Positions 8,918 through 17,856 are shown, counted from the stretch's first letter. The stretch is 64,000 nt of DNA from Ensifer sp. LC163 (GCF_001695855.1 NZ_MBSS01000023.1:186001-250000), one strand, 5' to 3'. Made by a program: numbers and translations. Notes: generated from the sequence alone by a model not told the origin.

Positions 8918-8932
8918 GGACAAAAATAATCA
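8918..8932. promoter_or_regulatory. Possible iron-responsive operator (RirA-type)
   Basis: GGA-N9-TCA within an AT-rich block, one mismatch from the TGA-N9-TCA core described for rhizobial iron-responsive operators bound by RirA. An iron-repressed siderophore operon would be expected to have such a site. The match is short and lies about 490 bp before asbA. Confidence 0.3.
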
Positions 8933-8933
8933 T

Positions 8934-8966
8934 AAAAAATCCGGGATCGGTGAAAAAAAATCCGGA
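8934..8966 (+). promoter_or_regulatory. Direct repeats with 21-bp period, candidate AraC binding site
   Basis: AAAAAATCCGG occurs at 8934 and again at 8955, and the bases after each repeat are also similar. A 21-bp period equals two helical turns and is typical of sites for AraC proteins with two helix-turn-helix units. The site lies between the AraC gene and the siderophore operon. Confidence 0.35.
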
Positions 8967-9419
8967 GCCGGTCGTCTTTGTTTGAAAGCGCATGCTGAAG
9001 CATCGCGCCGAAAGCCGAGACGGGTGGAAGATGAACTCACCGGAATGCCGTAGCGGACGTCCGCCGTTGGCAGGGGAACGTGGCCACACAGGCTCGTTTC
9101 CCTCTGGAATGGTGGCAGCCCGCGCATTTGCGTTCATAGCCGCGCAAGTTGTGGCAAAGACACACATCACTTCCATCCGTATCCACCGCTTAAACGGACA
9201 TCGTCAATCGCGCCCGTCTGGACCGCCCCCGTTTGTTGCCTGGCCGCCAGCCGGGCGCATCCCGCGCCAATCCCATCCGCCTCCACTGGCGGCTGACAGA
9301 CCGTGCGTGACAGATGTCGCGCCGACCTAAGCCCGTTCACTAGGAAAATTCGATGCGTTGCGCCTCCCACGCGACGCGATTGCGCGACTTTGCATGTCGC
9401 GTGCCGAGGATCGACAGAC

Positions 9420-11204
9420 ATGAAATCGTCTAGGCAAATCGCAGAAACTGCGACATTTCAGAGCTTCGCCAACTGCTATCTCAGGGAGGTCAATCCCGGG
9501 GTACCAGTGATGCACCGAACTGCTGGCGGATCCTGCGACAGCATCGAATGGTCGCTTGCCCGCCAGCAAATGATGCTGCGCGTGGAGGTCACCTCATCGT
9601 CCGTTTGCGGGCCGCTTCACTTCGGCAGGGCCTGGGCGCGCCATGTCTCCGATCCGTCCTGGCGTCCGATCGAGCTGATGTCCGTGCTTCATATGTTGGT
9701 CCAGGCCGCCTATCGCCAGGACGATGCGGGGCAGCCAGATGCGTTGCGTAGCTTCGAACTTGAGCTTCTGATCCGGGTGCTCGAAAGCTATCAGCAGACC
9801 GCCCTCTACATTGACAAGGCGCCGCCGGATCCGGAGGACGCCGGCGAATTTCTCGAGGCCGAACAGTCGCTTGTCTTCGGGCACTGGCTGCACCCGACGC
9901 CCAAGAGCCGGCAGGGCATGACCTATTGGCAGCAGGAGAGCTATGCGCCCGAACTGCGCGGCCAGTTCAAGCTGCATTATTTCGCAGCGAAGGCGGAGCA
10001 CGTCAGGCACGCTTCCGCCCGCTCGGCACAGGCGCCGGACATCGTCCGCTCGTTGTCGGGGCTCGATGCGGAAGACTTGGGCCTCGCCGGTGACGAGTGC
10101 CTGCTGCCGATGCACCCGCTGCAGGCGGAAGCCCTGCTCCTCGACCCCGGCATCCAGGCGATGCAACGGGCGGGCATCCTGCGTCACCTGGGCCCGGCCG
10201 GTTCACTCTTCAGCGCAACATCGTCAGTCCGCACGGTCTATGGCGCTGCGGAAGACTGGATGCTCAAGTTTTCGCTGCCGGTGCGCATCACCAATTCCGT
10301 CCGTCTGAACCGAAAGCAGGAACTGGAGGCCGGCGTCGCGATGGCCAAGCTGATCGACCGGATCGGCTTGGCCAAGCGCTCGGCAAACTTCCGGATCATC
10401 CAGGACCCGGCCTATATCACGCTCGATCGGCCGGGCCACAGCGAGAGCGGCTTTGAAGTCATCCTGCGCGAAAACCCCTTCGCCCATGGCAAGGGACAAG
10501 GCGTCATCACCGTAGCGGCCCTGACCGCCGAGCCACTTCCGCAAACGCCGTCGCGGCTCGAAAAGCGCCTGCGCACACTCGCCACCAGGGATCGAGAGCC
10601 TCTCGCCGACGTCGGCATCGCCTGGTTCCAACGCTACCTCGCCTGCGCCGTCGAACCGCTGATCCGGCTCTACGACGACTACGGCGTCGCACTCGAAGCG
10701 CATCAGCAAAACAGCCTGCTCGATATCAGCGCCGGCTACCCCTCGGTGAGCTACTACCGCGACAACCAGGGTTTCTACCTCTCCGAACGTTATCGCAGCC
10801 TGCTGGTGAGCCACGTCCCGGAAACCGAGACGATCCCGTCGCTCTATTTTCCCGAAAGCGAGATCCGCGACCGCTTCGCCTATTACCTCATCGTCAACCA
10901 GGTCTTTTCGGTCATCAGCCGCATGGGGCATGACGGGTTGTGCGACGAAGGCACGCTTCTGCGGGTGCTGAGGAACCACCTGGAGCAATGCGCGCTCGGG
11001 ATGGCTGGCGCTGGACGGGATTTTGCCCGTCACGTCCTGGACCTGCCGACGATCGCGTCGAAGGCCAACCTGACCACCCGGCTGTTCAATGTCGACGAAC
11101 TGCAATCCGACCACGCGCCGATCCTTTATCGCCCCGTGCCAAACCCTTTGCGCGCACAGGCAGCCCTGACTGTCTCGAGGACAAGCCATGCCATTGCCTC
11201 TTGA
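9420..11204 (+). CDS. asbA: IucA/IucC-type NIS synthetase, AsbA-like
   Basis: 594 residues, the usual length for NRPS-independent siderophore (NIS) synthetases. These activate citrate as an adenylate and condense it with an amine or alcohol. Family landmarks are LLPMHPLQ near residue 230, the KFSLPVRITNSVRLN nucleotide-binding stretch near 283, EAHQQN near 426, and a C-terminal FhuF-like iron-transporter region. In petrobactin synthesis AsbA joins citrate to spermidine, and the five-gene context matches the Bacillus asb pathway. The ATG at 9420 follows GAGG at ten bases; a longer in-frame version from 9303 lacks support. It overlaps asbB by 17 bases. The A and B roles are assigned from gene order. 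Confidence 0.85.
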   Translation: MKSSRQIAETATFQSFANCYLREVNPGVPVMHRTAGGSCDSIEWSLARQQMMLRVEVTSSSVCGPLHFGRAWARHVSDPSWRPIELMSVLHMLVQAAYRQDDAGQPDALRSFELELLIRVLESYQQTALYIDKAPPDPEDAGEFLEAEQSLVFGHWLHPTPKSRQGMTYWQQESYAPELRGQFKLHYFAAKAEHVRHASARSAQAPDIVRSLSGLDAEDLGLAGDECLLPMHPLQAEALLLDPGIQAMQRAGILRHLGPAGSLFSATSSVRTVYGAAEDWMLKFSLPVRITNSVRLNRKQELEAGVAMAKLIDRIGLAKRSANFRIIQDPAYITLDRPGHSESGFEVILRENPFAHGKGQGVITVAALTAEPLPQTPSRLEKRLRTLATRDREPLADVGIAWFQRYLACAVEPLIRLYDDYGVALEAHQQNSLLDISAGYPSVSYYRDNQGFYLSERYRSLLVSHVPETETIPSLYFPESEIRDRFAYYLIVNQVFSVISRMGHDGLCDEGTLLRVLRNHLEQCALGMAGAGRDFARHVLDLPTIASKANLTTRLFNVDELQSDHAPILYRPVPNPLRAQAALTVSRTSHAIAS

Positions 11205-12924
11205 TCTCCAGGGACGCCCCGACGACCGGGTGCTTCGCCAGCTTGTCGCCGCTCTTCTGTTCGAAGGCATCATCGAGGCGCATCAGAGCGACGGCGATGG
11301 CGCGACGCATTTTCACTGGACGCTCGGCGGCCGCGATTTTCGGTGCGACGCCGTGGTCGGAGCATTCGGACGAATTCGCCCATTGCCGGGATCGGTGCAC
11401 ATGCGGACGGGCGACGACTGCTGGAGCGAGGCGTCGGTCTCGCTTGTGGTTTCAGCGCTGCCCGGCAGCGGCATCACCCGCGGCAAGCTCTTGAACGAGA
11501 TGAAGCAGACGATTGCTTTTTCCGAGTGGAACGACCGCCATCTTATCGCCCGTCCCCGGCGGGAGATGTCCTTTGCCGAACTCGAAGGCGCCATTGACGA
11601 GGGGCACCCCTACCACCCCTGCTACAAGGCCCGCACCGGCTTCTCTCATGCCGACCATGCTTTCTTCGGTCCGGAAGCCGGTCAGTCGTTCCAGCTCGTC
11701 TGGCTGCTCGTCGCGCGCCAGCACCTGCGCCAGGCGTTGCCCGACAGCGAAGAGACGTTCTGGCAGGCCGAACTTGGCGAGGAAACCTGGGCGCACCTTC
11801 AAGGCATGCGGCAGCAGCTCGGTCTCTCCGCCGATGATTTCGGGCTCGTACCCCTGCATCCGTGGCAATGGCGCAATCTCAGCGAGACGCTCCTTGCCGG
11901 CTGGATCTCGGCCGGGGAAGTCCATTGCCTCGGCCCAGTGGGCGATCGCTACACGGCGACCCAGTCGGTGCGTTCCCTCATCAACCAGGACCGGCCGCTC
12001 GCGGCAAGCGTCAAGCTGCCGCTCAACATCGTCAACACGTCCTCTCGGCGCATCCTGGAGCCACATTCGGTCTCAACCGCTCCGGTCATCTCCCGCTGGA
12101 TCGGCGAGATCGTCGCTTCGGACCCACTGTTCCGCGAACAGTATCCGCTGACCATCCTGCAGGAATATGCCGGGATCATCGCCGATGCGGACGAGCCGCT
12201 GGCCGGGCAGGTCGGGGCGATCTGGCGCCAGAGCGCGCAGGCGACGCTCGAAGCCGGAGAAGCCGTCGTTCCCTTCACGGCGCTTATGATGATGGAGATA
12301 GACGGGCGGCCCTTTGCCGACGACTGGATCAGGCGCTTCGGCCTTATGCCATGGATCAACCGGCTGCTCGAGGTCGCCGTGCTACCCGTCTGGCATCTGC
12401 TCGTCCATCACGGCATCGCCGTCGAGGCACATGGCCAGAACATGCTGCTCGTGCACCGTGGCGGATGGCCGGTACGGCTGATCCTGCGGGACTTCCACGA
12501 GAGCATCGAATTCTCGCCGGGCTTTCTGCGCGAACCGGAAAAGGCGCCCGATTTTCCATCGCTGCACCCGCTCTACCGGGACGCCGAGCCGGACCAGTTC
12601 TACTGGACGGACAATCTGGATTCGTTGCGCGAACTGGTGATGGACACCCTGTTCGTCTACAACCTGAGCGAGATCAGCCATCTTCTCGACCATTGCTACG
12701 ATCTGCGCGAGCCGCTGTTCTGGCAGCGGGTCGAGCGCCTGCTGTCGTCCTATCCGCACAGCCGCGCAACGGCGGCTCGGCAGGCACAATTGCGCCACGG
12801 CCGGCCCGAAATTCTCACCGAATCCCTGATGACGAGGAAGCTCTTCGCGCGCAAGCCGGAGTACCACCACGTGGTGCCCAACGCCTTGGCCGCGGACCGG
12901 CTTCAACGAAGGAGAAAGCCATGA
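11188..12924 (+). CDS. asbB: IucA/IucC-type NIS synthetase, AsbB-like
   Basis: 578 residues and a second NIS synthetase. It shows LVPLHPWQWRN near residue 221, VKLPLNIVNTSSRR near 275 and EAHGQNMLLVH near 412, the same landmarks as the upstream gene but with only moderate resemblance overall. In the petrobactin pathway AsbB adds the second spermidine, or a 3,4-dihydroxybenzoyl-spermidine arm, to the citrate core. It starts within the end of asbA and ends in an ATGA overlap with asbC, so translation of the three is probably coupled. It acts in the cytoplasm and needs ATP and Mg. No transporter or TonB receptor lies nearby to show export or uptake. Confidence 0.87.
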   Translation: MPLPLDLQGRPDDRVLRQLVAALLFEGIIEAHQSDGDGATHFHWTLGGRDFRCDAVVGAFGRIRPLPGSVHMRTGDDCWSEASVSLVVSALPGSGITRGKLLNEMKQTIAFSEWNDRHLIARPRREMSFAELEGAIDEGHPYHPCYKARTGFSHADHAFFGPEAGQSFQLVWLLVARQHLRQALPDSEETFWQAELGEETWAHLQGMRQQLGLSADDFGLVPLHPWQWRNLSETLLAGWISAGEVHCLGPVGDRYTATQSVRSLINQDRPLAASVKLPLNIVNTSSRRILEPHSVSTAPVISRWIGEIVASDPLFREQYPLTILQEYAGIIADADEPLAGQVGAIWRQSAQATLEAGEAVVPFTALMMMEIDGRPFADDWIRRFGLMPWINRLLEVAVLPVWHLLVHHGIAVEAHGQNMLLVHRGGWPVRLILRDFHESIEFSPGFLREPEKAPDFPSLHPLYRDAEPDQFYWTDNLDSLRELVMDTLFVYNLSEISHLLDHCYDLREPLFWQRVERLLSSYPHSRATAARQAQLRHGRPEILTESLMTRKLFARKPEYHHVVPNALAADRLQRRRKP

Positions 12925-14201
12925 TCCGTATCGATGACAGGCACTATGATCGCGCCTATTTCGACGAAACATCCGCACGCCTGGCCGGGCAGATCGGCCT
13001 GAAAGACCGCGACGACGGACGCTACGCGGTCTGCTTTGCCGAAACCGTCGATTGGCTGGCGCTGTTCTTTGCCATCCGCAGGGCCGGCGCCAGCGTATTG
13101 CCGATCCACCCGGGCACGCCCTATTCGGCCGCGCGAAAGCTTGCGGTCGGGGCCGGCTGCGACCGGCTGTTCTACAACAGCTTAACGGCCGAGGTGTTGG
13201 AACGACCCTCGAACGCCTTGCCGGCCGGAACGCTTCTCCAGATGAGCTCGGGCACGACAGGGGCGCCGAAATGCGTGGCGCGAAGCTGGGGGGATATCGA
13301 CGCCGAGATCGAAAGCTATATCGGCACCTTCCGCGAGCCGGCGGACATGACCCCGGTCATCGCCTGCCCGACGACCCACTCCTATGGCCTGATCTGCGGC
13401 ATCCTCGTGGCGCTCAGGCGTGGCCAGACGCCGGTGGTCGTCAACACGGCCAATCCGAAATATCTCATGAAGGTTCTGCGCGAGGTCGGGCGGCCGCTGC
13501 TCTATTCGTCGCCGGCGATCCTGCACACGCTTGCCCGGCTCCTGCCGGAAGGCAAACAGATCCATGCGACGATGACGTCGGGTACGCTGCTGCCGGATCC
13601 CTGGTTCGTCCAGATCAGGGCCAAGAGCCGGCACATGTTCCAGCAATATGGCTGCTCCGAAGCCGGATGCATCGCCATCAATCCGGATGTCACTGCCGCC
13701 GGACACATGGGGTTCGTGCTGCCGCATCTTCTCCCGCAAACCGGAAGTAGTGTCGAGGATACGGGCGAGATCGTCGTGACGAAGGACGATGGCATCGCCA
13801 TCCACACCCGCGATCTCGGCTATCGCCGCGATGACGGGATGTTGGTGTTCGTGTCGCGCATGGACGACATGATCAATGTCTCCGGTCTCAACGTCTATCC
13901 CAGGGATGTCGAGGATGCGGTGATGGCGATGGCGGGCGTGAGCGACGCCGTTGCCTTCCGCATGGGCGACCGCTTTGCCGGAGAGCGTGTCGCGCTGCTG
14001 TTCAGCGCCAGCGAAACCATCGCGCCGCAGGCGATCCGCGCATGGTGCAGCCTGAACCTCGCCAGCCACCAGCTGCCGATGGACATCCGCCAGGTCGATA
14101 CCATCCCGCGCCAAGCCAACGGCAAGATCAGCCGCCGCGAGGTTGCCGCCCGGCACGCAACCGGCGAGTTTGCCAAACCGATCGCCGGAGCAGCGTCATG
14201 A
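12921..14201 (+). CDS. asbC: 3,4-dihydroxybenzoate-AMP ligase, AsbC-like
   Basis: 426 residues of the acyl-adenylate-forming family. The P-loop-like MSSGTTGAPK lies near residues 106-115, an aromatic Tyr-Gly motif (QQYGCSEAG) near 240, the Asp-containing RDLGYRRDDG near 300, SRMDDMINVSG near 313, and the C-terminal Lys loop RQANGKISR near 398. In the petrobactin pathway AsbC activates 3,4-dihydroxybenzoate and loads it on the carrier AsbD. The ATG at 12921 has GGAG at good spacing and overlaps the asbB stop as ATGA; the 3' end overlaps asbDE in the same way. At 426 residues it is compact for an AMP ligase, in line with AsbC. Confidence 0.87.
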   Translation: MIRIDDRHYDRAYFDETSARLAGQIGLKDRDDGRYAVCFAETVDWLALFFAIRRAGASVLPIHPGTPYSAARKLAVGAGCDRLFYNSLTAEVLERPSNALPAGTLLQMSSGTTGAPKCVARSWGDIDAEIESYIGTFREPADMTPVIACPTTHSYGLICGILVALRRGQTPVVVNTANPKYLMKVLREVGRPLLYSSPAILHTLARLLPEGKQIHATMTSGTLLPDPWFVQIRAKSRHMFQQYGCSEAGCIAINPDVTAAGHMGFVLPHLLPQTGSSVEDTGEIVVTKDDGIAIHTRDLGYRRDDGMLVFVSRMDDMINVSGLNVYPRDVEDAVMAMAGVSDAVAFRMGDRFAGERVALLFSASETIAPQAIRAWCSLNLASHQLPMDIRQVDTIPRQANGKISRREVAARHATGEFAKPIAGAAS

Positions 14202-15520
14202 CGAACGACGAAACCCTGCAGGCGATCCACAAGGTCCTCAGCGAACATATGATGCACCCGCATCTCGACGGCTTCGGTCCGCAAGCTCGCCTCAACGAGG
14301 ACCTCTATCTGGATTCCGTCCTGATCCTGCAGATCTTTCTCAATCTCGAGCTGGAATATGGGCTGAGCGTTCCCGAAGAAGCGATCGCCCGGCAGGATGT
14401 CCAGACCGTCGCCGACCTCGCCGCGCTCTATGAACCGAAAGTGGCCGCGGTCGTGCCGTCGTTTCCGCTGACCGGCGGCACAGCCGACGAAGGCGTCCAC
14501 GGTGAGGCCTATTACGACATCAAGGTCCATTGCTTCGTCAGCTGCGTCTGCGACGGGCTGAAACGCCAGGGCCTGGATCACCGGCCGTTCTATTTCGGTG
14601 TCTGGGATGCGAAATTTGCCCTCAGCGATCGTTTCCAGCTTCTCTACCACGCACCCGAGATCAGCCAGGAATTCTTCCGCGGCTGGTTTCAGCGGCTATA
14701 CGGCGTCACCGTTCGCGAATGGTACGACCCGGATTTGAGCAAGAACGAAAATCTCGCCGTGCTGCTCGATCTCGTTAGCCGGCGCGCAGATACCGGTTCC
14801 GTGATGGTCATGCTCGACATGTTCCATCTGCCGGAGCGCGAAAACAAGTTCAACCAGAACCCCTTCCCGCATTACCTCATGCTGCGGGAGACCGCCGATC
14901 CCGACACATGGTTCGTGCACGATCCGGATTATCGGTGGGAGGGTGAGATCGCGCGGGACAAAGTGATCTATGCGGTCATGCAGCCGACCGTTGGGGGCGG
15001 TTATGTCTTCGACAACGCCGAAGCCCGGCCGCCTGCCGCCGAAGACCTCAAGGCCTATTTCGAGGCTTGCTTCATCGGGGACAATAACCCTCTAGCCGAC
15101 ACCGTTCGTACAATCGTAACGGCTCATCTGGAGGGACGCAGCGGCATCGATCTCGCCGATCTGACCAAAGCCGTGCGCGAGCTGCCCGTCATCACCATCC
15201 GCAAATACGCCTACGAGCATGGCTTTGCCTTCTTCTGGCGGGCGTTGAAACTGCCGGCGGCCGAGTTCGAAGGCTGGTGCGAAGAGATCGAGGCCCTCGT
15301 CCAGGCGCTGAAAACGCTGCACTACGATTGCATGAAGCTGAGCCAGACCGGCGACCGCGCGTTGGCCGCCCCGGTTTTCGAGCGGCTGGCGGAAGCCGAC
15401 CGGCTCGAGACGAAGCTGAAAGGCAAGCTGGCAGAGATCTTCGATCTCTGGTGCGACCGGAACATAGCCGCTGACATTCCCATGCTGAAGAGGCCCATGC
15501 TGAAAAGGGTTGCGCGATGA
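14198..15520 (+). CDS. Fused aryl carrier protein and condensing protein, AsbD-AsbE
   Basis: 440 residues with two parts. Residues about 1-85 are an acyl/aryl carrier domain with LYLDSVLIL, where Ser40 is the expected phosphopantetheine site (AsbD role). After a short linker, residues about 100-440 match what is known of AsbE, which transfers 3,4-dihydroxybenzoate from the carrier to spermidine: VHCFVSC near 110 and a HPEIS-like HAPEIS segment, with some likeness to BtrH-type acyltransferases. In Bacillus asbD and asbE are separate genes, so a single ORF here is a fusion; no stop or start signal separates the halves. The start overlaps the asbC stop (ATGA) and the end overlaps asbF. Confidence 0.85.
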   Translation: MTNDETLQAIHKVLSEHMMHPHLDGFGPQARLNEDLYLDSVLILQIFLNLELEYGLSVPEEAIARQDVQTVADLAALYEPKVAAVVPSFPLTGGTADEGVHGEAYYDIKVHCFVSCVCDGLKRQGLDHRPFYFGVWDAKFALSDRFQLLYHAPEISQEFFRGWFQRLYGVTVREWYDPDLSKNENLAVLLDLVSRRADTGSVMVMLDMFHLPERENKFNQNPFPHYLMLRETADPDTWFVHDPDYRWEGEIARDKVIYAVMQPTVGGGYVFDNAEARPPAAEDLKAYFEACFIGDNNPLADTVRTIVTAHLEGRSGIDLADLTKAVRELPVITIRKYAYEHGFAFFWRALKLPAAEFEGWCEEIEALVQALKTLHYDCMKLSQTGDRALAAPVFERLAEADRLETKLKGKLAEIFDLWCDRNIAADIPMLKRPMLKRVAR

Positions 15521-16362
15521 ACATATCGCTGTGCACGATCACGTTCCGACATCATCTGATTTCGCTCGGCGAAATCGCCGCCTGGGCGCAGTCGAACGAT
15601 TTCCAGGGCATCGAGCTTTGGGGCGCGCATGCGCGCAACCTGGTGCAACAGCCCGACCGCAATGCCGATTGGCTCGACACCTTTGGGCTGAAGGTGCCGA
15701 TGATCAGCGACTACCTGCCGCTCGACGGCGATCCGGAGACGCTTAGGCACAAGACTGTCGAACTCTGCAGGCTCGCGCGCCGTTGGCGAACCCGCAAGAT
15801 CCGCACCTTCGCCGGCAATTGCGGTAGTCTCTCCGTCTCCGACGAAGAGCGGCAGCTGATAGTGGAGCGGCTGAAGGAGATATGCGCAATCACCGCCGGC
15901 TATGGCATTCAACTGCTGGCGGAGACGCATCCGAAGACGCTGGCGGATACCGCGGCTTCGACGCTGCGTCTCATCGACGAGGTCGACCATCCCGCCTTTG
16001 CGATCAACTTCGATACGCTCCACGTCTGGGAGGGCGGCGACGACCCCATCATCGTGCATCGCCAGATGAAGCCGCACGTCCGCCACTACCACCTGAAGAA
16101 CATTCATGACCGGTCGGACCTCGCGGTTTTCGAGCCGGCAAACGTCTATGCCGCCGCCGGCCGCCGCGACGGCATGACGCCGTTGTTCGAAGGCACGCTC
16201 GATTATGTCGGTTTTCTCCTGGAGATCGCGGGCGACGGCCAGTCCGATGCATCGCTGGAATGGTTCGGCAATGATTGCCTCGATATCCTGCGCCGCGATC
16301 GCAGGCAGGTTCGCCGCGTGATCGAGGGGCGTGCGCCCGTTCGCAGAACAGTCAACTTTTAG
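15517..16362 (+). CDS. asbF: 3-dehydroshikimate dehydratase, AsbF
   Basis: 281 residues, the length of Bacillus AsbF, and it shares its opening (SLCTI.FRH.LIS) and much of its core, including IRTFAG, NVYAAAG, PLFEG and SLEWFG. It is a TIM-barrel metalloenzyme of the xylose isomerase-like superfamily that converts 3-dehydroshikimate to 3,4-dihydroxybenzoate, the catechol of petrobactin. Expected metal ligands are present: Glu136 (AETH), Asp166 (NFDTLHVW), His192 (HYHLKN) and Glu248 (LEWF). It is the last gene of the operon, starts in an ATGA overlap, and is followed by a terminator. This gene is the strongest evidence that the product is petrobactin-like. Confidence 0.93.
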   Translation: MNISLCTITFRHHLISLGEIAAWAQSNDFQGIELWGAHARNLVQQPDRNADWLDTFGLKVPMISDYLPLDGDPETLRHKTVELCRLARRWRTRKIRTFAGNCGSLSVSDEERQLIVERLKEICAITAGYGIQLLAETHPKTLADTAASTLRLIDEVDHPAFAINFDTLHVWEGGDDPIIVHRQMKPHVRHYHLKNIHDRSDLAVFEPANVYAAAGRRDGMTPLFEGTLDYVGFLLEIAGDGQSDASLEWFGNDCLDILRRDRRQVRRVIEGRAPVRRTVNF

Positions 16363-16741
16363 TGATCGCCTTTGGCGGCGTCATCGGCCCGTGCCGGTGC
16401 GCCCCATAAAAAAATGGCCCTAGCTGTACATGCCGGGGCCCATTTTTTGTTTTTGTTTTCGTCTTGCAAATGCCTATCGATATAGTGTCGGAGCACCGAA
16501 ATACTGCCTCGTTCGCGGCTTAGCTCATTTTTGACTTGAAGCGGACGAGCTGTGCTCTACCCCACCACTTTGGCGATCTTGCAACCGAAAATCAATCAAC
16601 TTTTATGGGTCTATTTTTGGCTCCGCATCGTGCTGGAGCATGGGAGGTCATCGCGGTGTTTGCGAGCCCCCTTCCCCCTCGGCGAATGACTGAATAAGCA
16701 TCTGCCGCCACGGCGGCCAGCGGCAAGGATCAAGGCGGACG
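16363..16741. other. Intergenic region after the siderophore operon
   Basis: 379 bases. The first 90 hold the asb terminator. The rest, 16456-16741, has patches richer in A and T around 16500-16620 and probably the promoter of the beta-propeller gene. No gene, repeat or clear operator is visible. Confidence 0.5.
16408..16455 (+). terminator. Rho-independent terminator of the asb operon
   Basis: AAAAAATGG-CCC pairs with GGGCCCATTTTTT (one bulged base), and the right arm runs into a T-rich tract. It lies about 45 bp after the asbF stop and fits an intrinsic terminator, possibly working in both directions because of the A-tract on the left. Confidence 0.75.
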
Positions 16742-17842
16742 ATGAGTTTAACAGCAGTGTGGTCGGTCAGGCTCGCCAACGAGCGCAACGTCAAATCAAG
16801 GGGGCCGGTGCTTGCCGGCGGTGCCGTCTACCAACTGTTCCATTATGACAAGCGCGACTTCTTCGAAAGCAGGTTGATGGCGCTGGCATTGGCCACGGGC
16901 GAAGAGCTCTGGAATACGACCGTCGATCATGTCGCCAATCGCCCGGCAATCGGCGCGGACGGCACCGTCTTCCTGAGCAGCTTCGATGGAGCCGTGGCAG
17001 CCTATGATCCGAACGGCAACCAGATCTGGCGGTGCGACGCAATCGAGAGCAATATCGGTCCGCCCACGCTGGCAGGCAGCGACCACCTCGTTCTGGCGGA
17101 AATCCATGGCAGAGCCCGGCGAACCTGGTGCCTCGACGCCCGCACCGGGGCCGTTCTATGGACGTTCGACAACGGCGGCCACAGCTACACGCTGGCGGCA
17201 ACGCAAGACGTGGTCGTTCACGCGACCGTCGTCAGCGGCGCGAACTTCGGCGAAAGCACCGTTCGCCTGTTTGCCCTTTCGGCATGGGACGGCTCTGTGC
17301 GTTGGTCGGTGACCCATACCGAATACATGTTCGTGCCCGTCATTATCGACGACACGGTCGTCGTCGGCGCCCGCGGCGCGGTGTTGGGCTACGATCTGGC
17401 GAGCGGCAAGGAGCGCGCGCGCCTCGCCTTGCCCGAGGGAACAGCCGCCATGCATCTGTTGGCACTCCCGGAAAACAGCATGGCCGCTGCCGACGATGCG
17501 ACGACGCTCAGGTATCTGGAGCTACAGCGCCAAAGGCGTTTCTTTCGCAGCAATACGAAGCTGATGGAGCGCTGGGCAAGCCCCCTTTCCAACCCGGCTG
17601 TCGGCGGGCCGGTCGAACTCGGCGCCTCAGTTTCCATTCTGACGGAGAGCGGGCAGTTGGAGATGTTCGATGCGCGACAGGGTCACAGGACCGGCGCACT
17701 GGATCTGCGCACCGGCCATCACCAGTCCGGTGGTGCCGCGCGGTCCGGTGAATTCCTCGCTATTGCCCATGGCCGCACCGTGTGCGCCTACCGATACGGA
17801 GGTATCGGCTCGCCACCCTCCGTTGTTCACGTCGATCGCTAA
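16742..17842 (+). CDS. PQQ-like beta-propeller repeat protein
   Basis: 366 residues with several repeats of the PQQ-propeller type: ALALATGEELWNTTVD (about residue 47), AYDPNGNQIWRCDA (about 89), CLDARTGAVLWTFDNG (about 130), ALSAWDGSVRWSVT (about 179) and GYDLASGKERARLALP (about 218). Such blades usually build scaffolds or sensors. There is no signal peptide or lipobox, unlike BamB or PQQ dehydrogenases, so it is predicted cytoplasmic and non-enzymatic. The upstream ribosome site is weak. It overlaps the 23-bp element at its stop codon and precedes the Cys-rich gene on the same strand. Function unknown. Confidence 0.8.
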   Translation: MSLTAVWSVRLANERNVKSRGPVLAGGAVYQLFHYDKRDFFESRLMALALATGEELWNTTVDHVANRPAIGADGTVFLSSFDGAVAAYDPNGNQIWRCDAIESNIGPPTLAGSDHLVLAEIHGRARRTWCLDARTGAVLWTFDNGGHSYTLAATQDVVVHATVVSGANFGESTVRLFALSAWDGSVRWSVTHTEYMFVPVIIDDTVVVGARGAVLGYDLASGKERARLALPEGTAAMHLLALPENSMAAADDATTLRYLELQRQRRFFRSNTKLMERWASPLSNPAVGGPVELGASVSILTESGQLEMFDARQGHRTGALDLRTGHHQSGGAARSGEFLAIAHGRTVCAYRYGGIGSPPSVVHVDR

Positions 17843-17856
17843 AGAATCTGACAGCG
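17834..17856 (+). promoter_or_regulatory. Conserved 23-bp upstream element, copy 2
   Basis: This differs from the copy at 7634 by one base and begins 85 bp before the ATG of the Cys-rich small gene. It spans the TAA of the beta-propeller gene, so it lies at the junction of a coding end and a leader. Retention of the sequence despite the changed context supports selection for a binding site. Confidence 0.5.

Larger units (their letters stand above)
8809..9419. other. Intergenic region upstream of the siderophore operon
   Basis: 611 bases without a credible gene; the ORFs here are Arg/Pro-rich and lack ribosome binding sites. An AT-rich block at 8906-8965 stands out from GC-rich flanks and holds the best promoter signals (listed separately). 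If transcription begins there the asb leader would be about 450 nucleotides long. I see no recognised riboswitch. Confidence 0.5.

Noticed and set aside
8992-9330. Plus-strand ORF of 112 residues in the asb leader
   Set aside because: It is Pro/Arg/His-rich with no ribosome site; the region is better explained as promoter and leader.
11862-12920. Upstream extension of the AMP ligase frame
   Set aside because: This part is a shadow of asbB; the ATG at 12921 has a ribosome site and the ATGA overlap.
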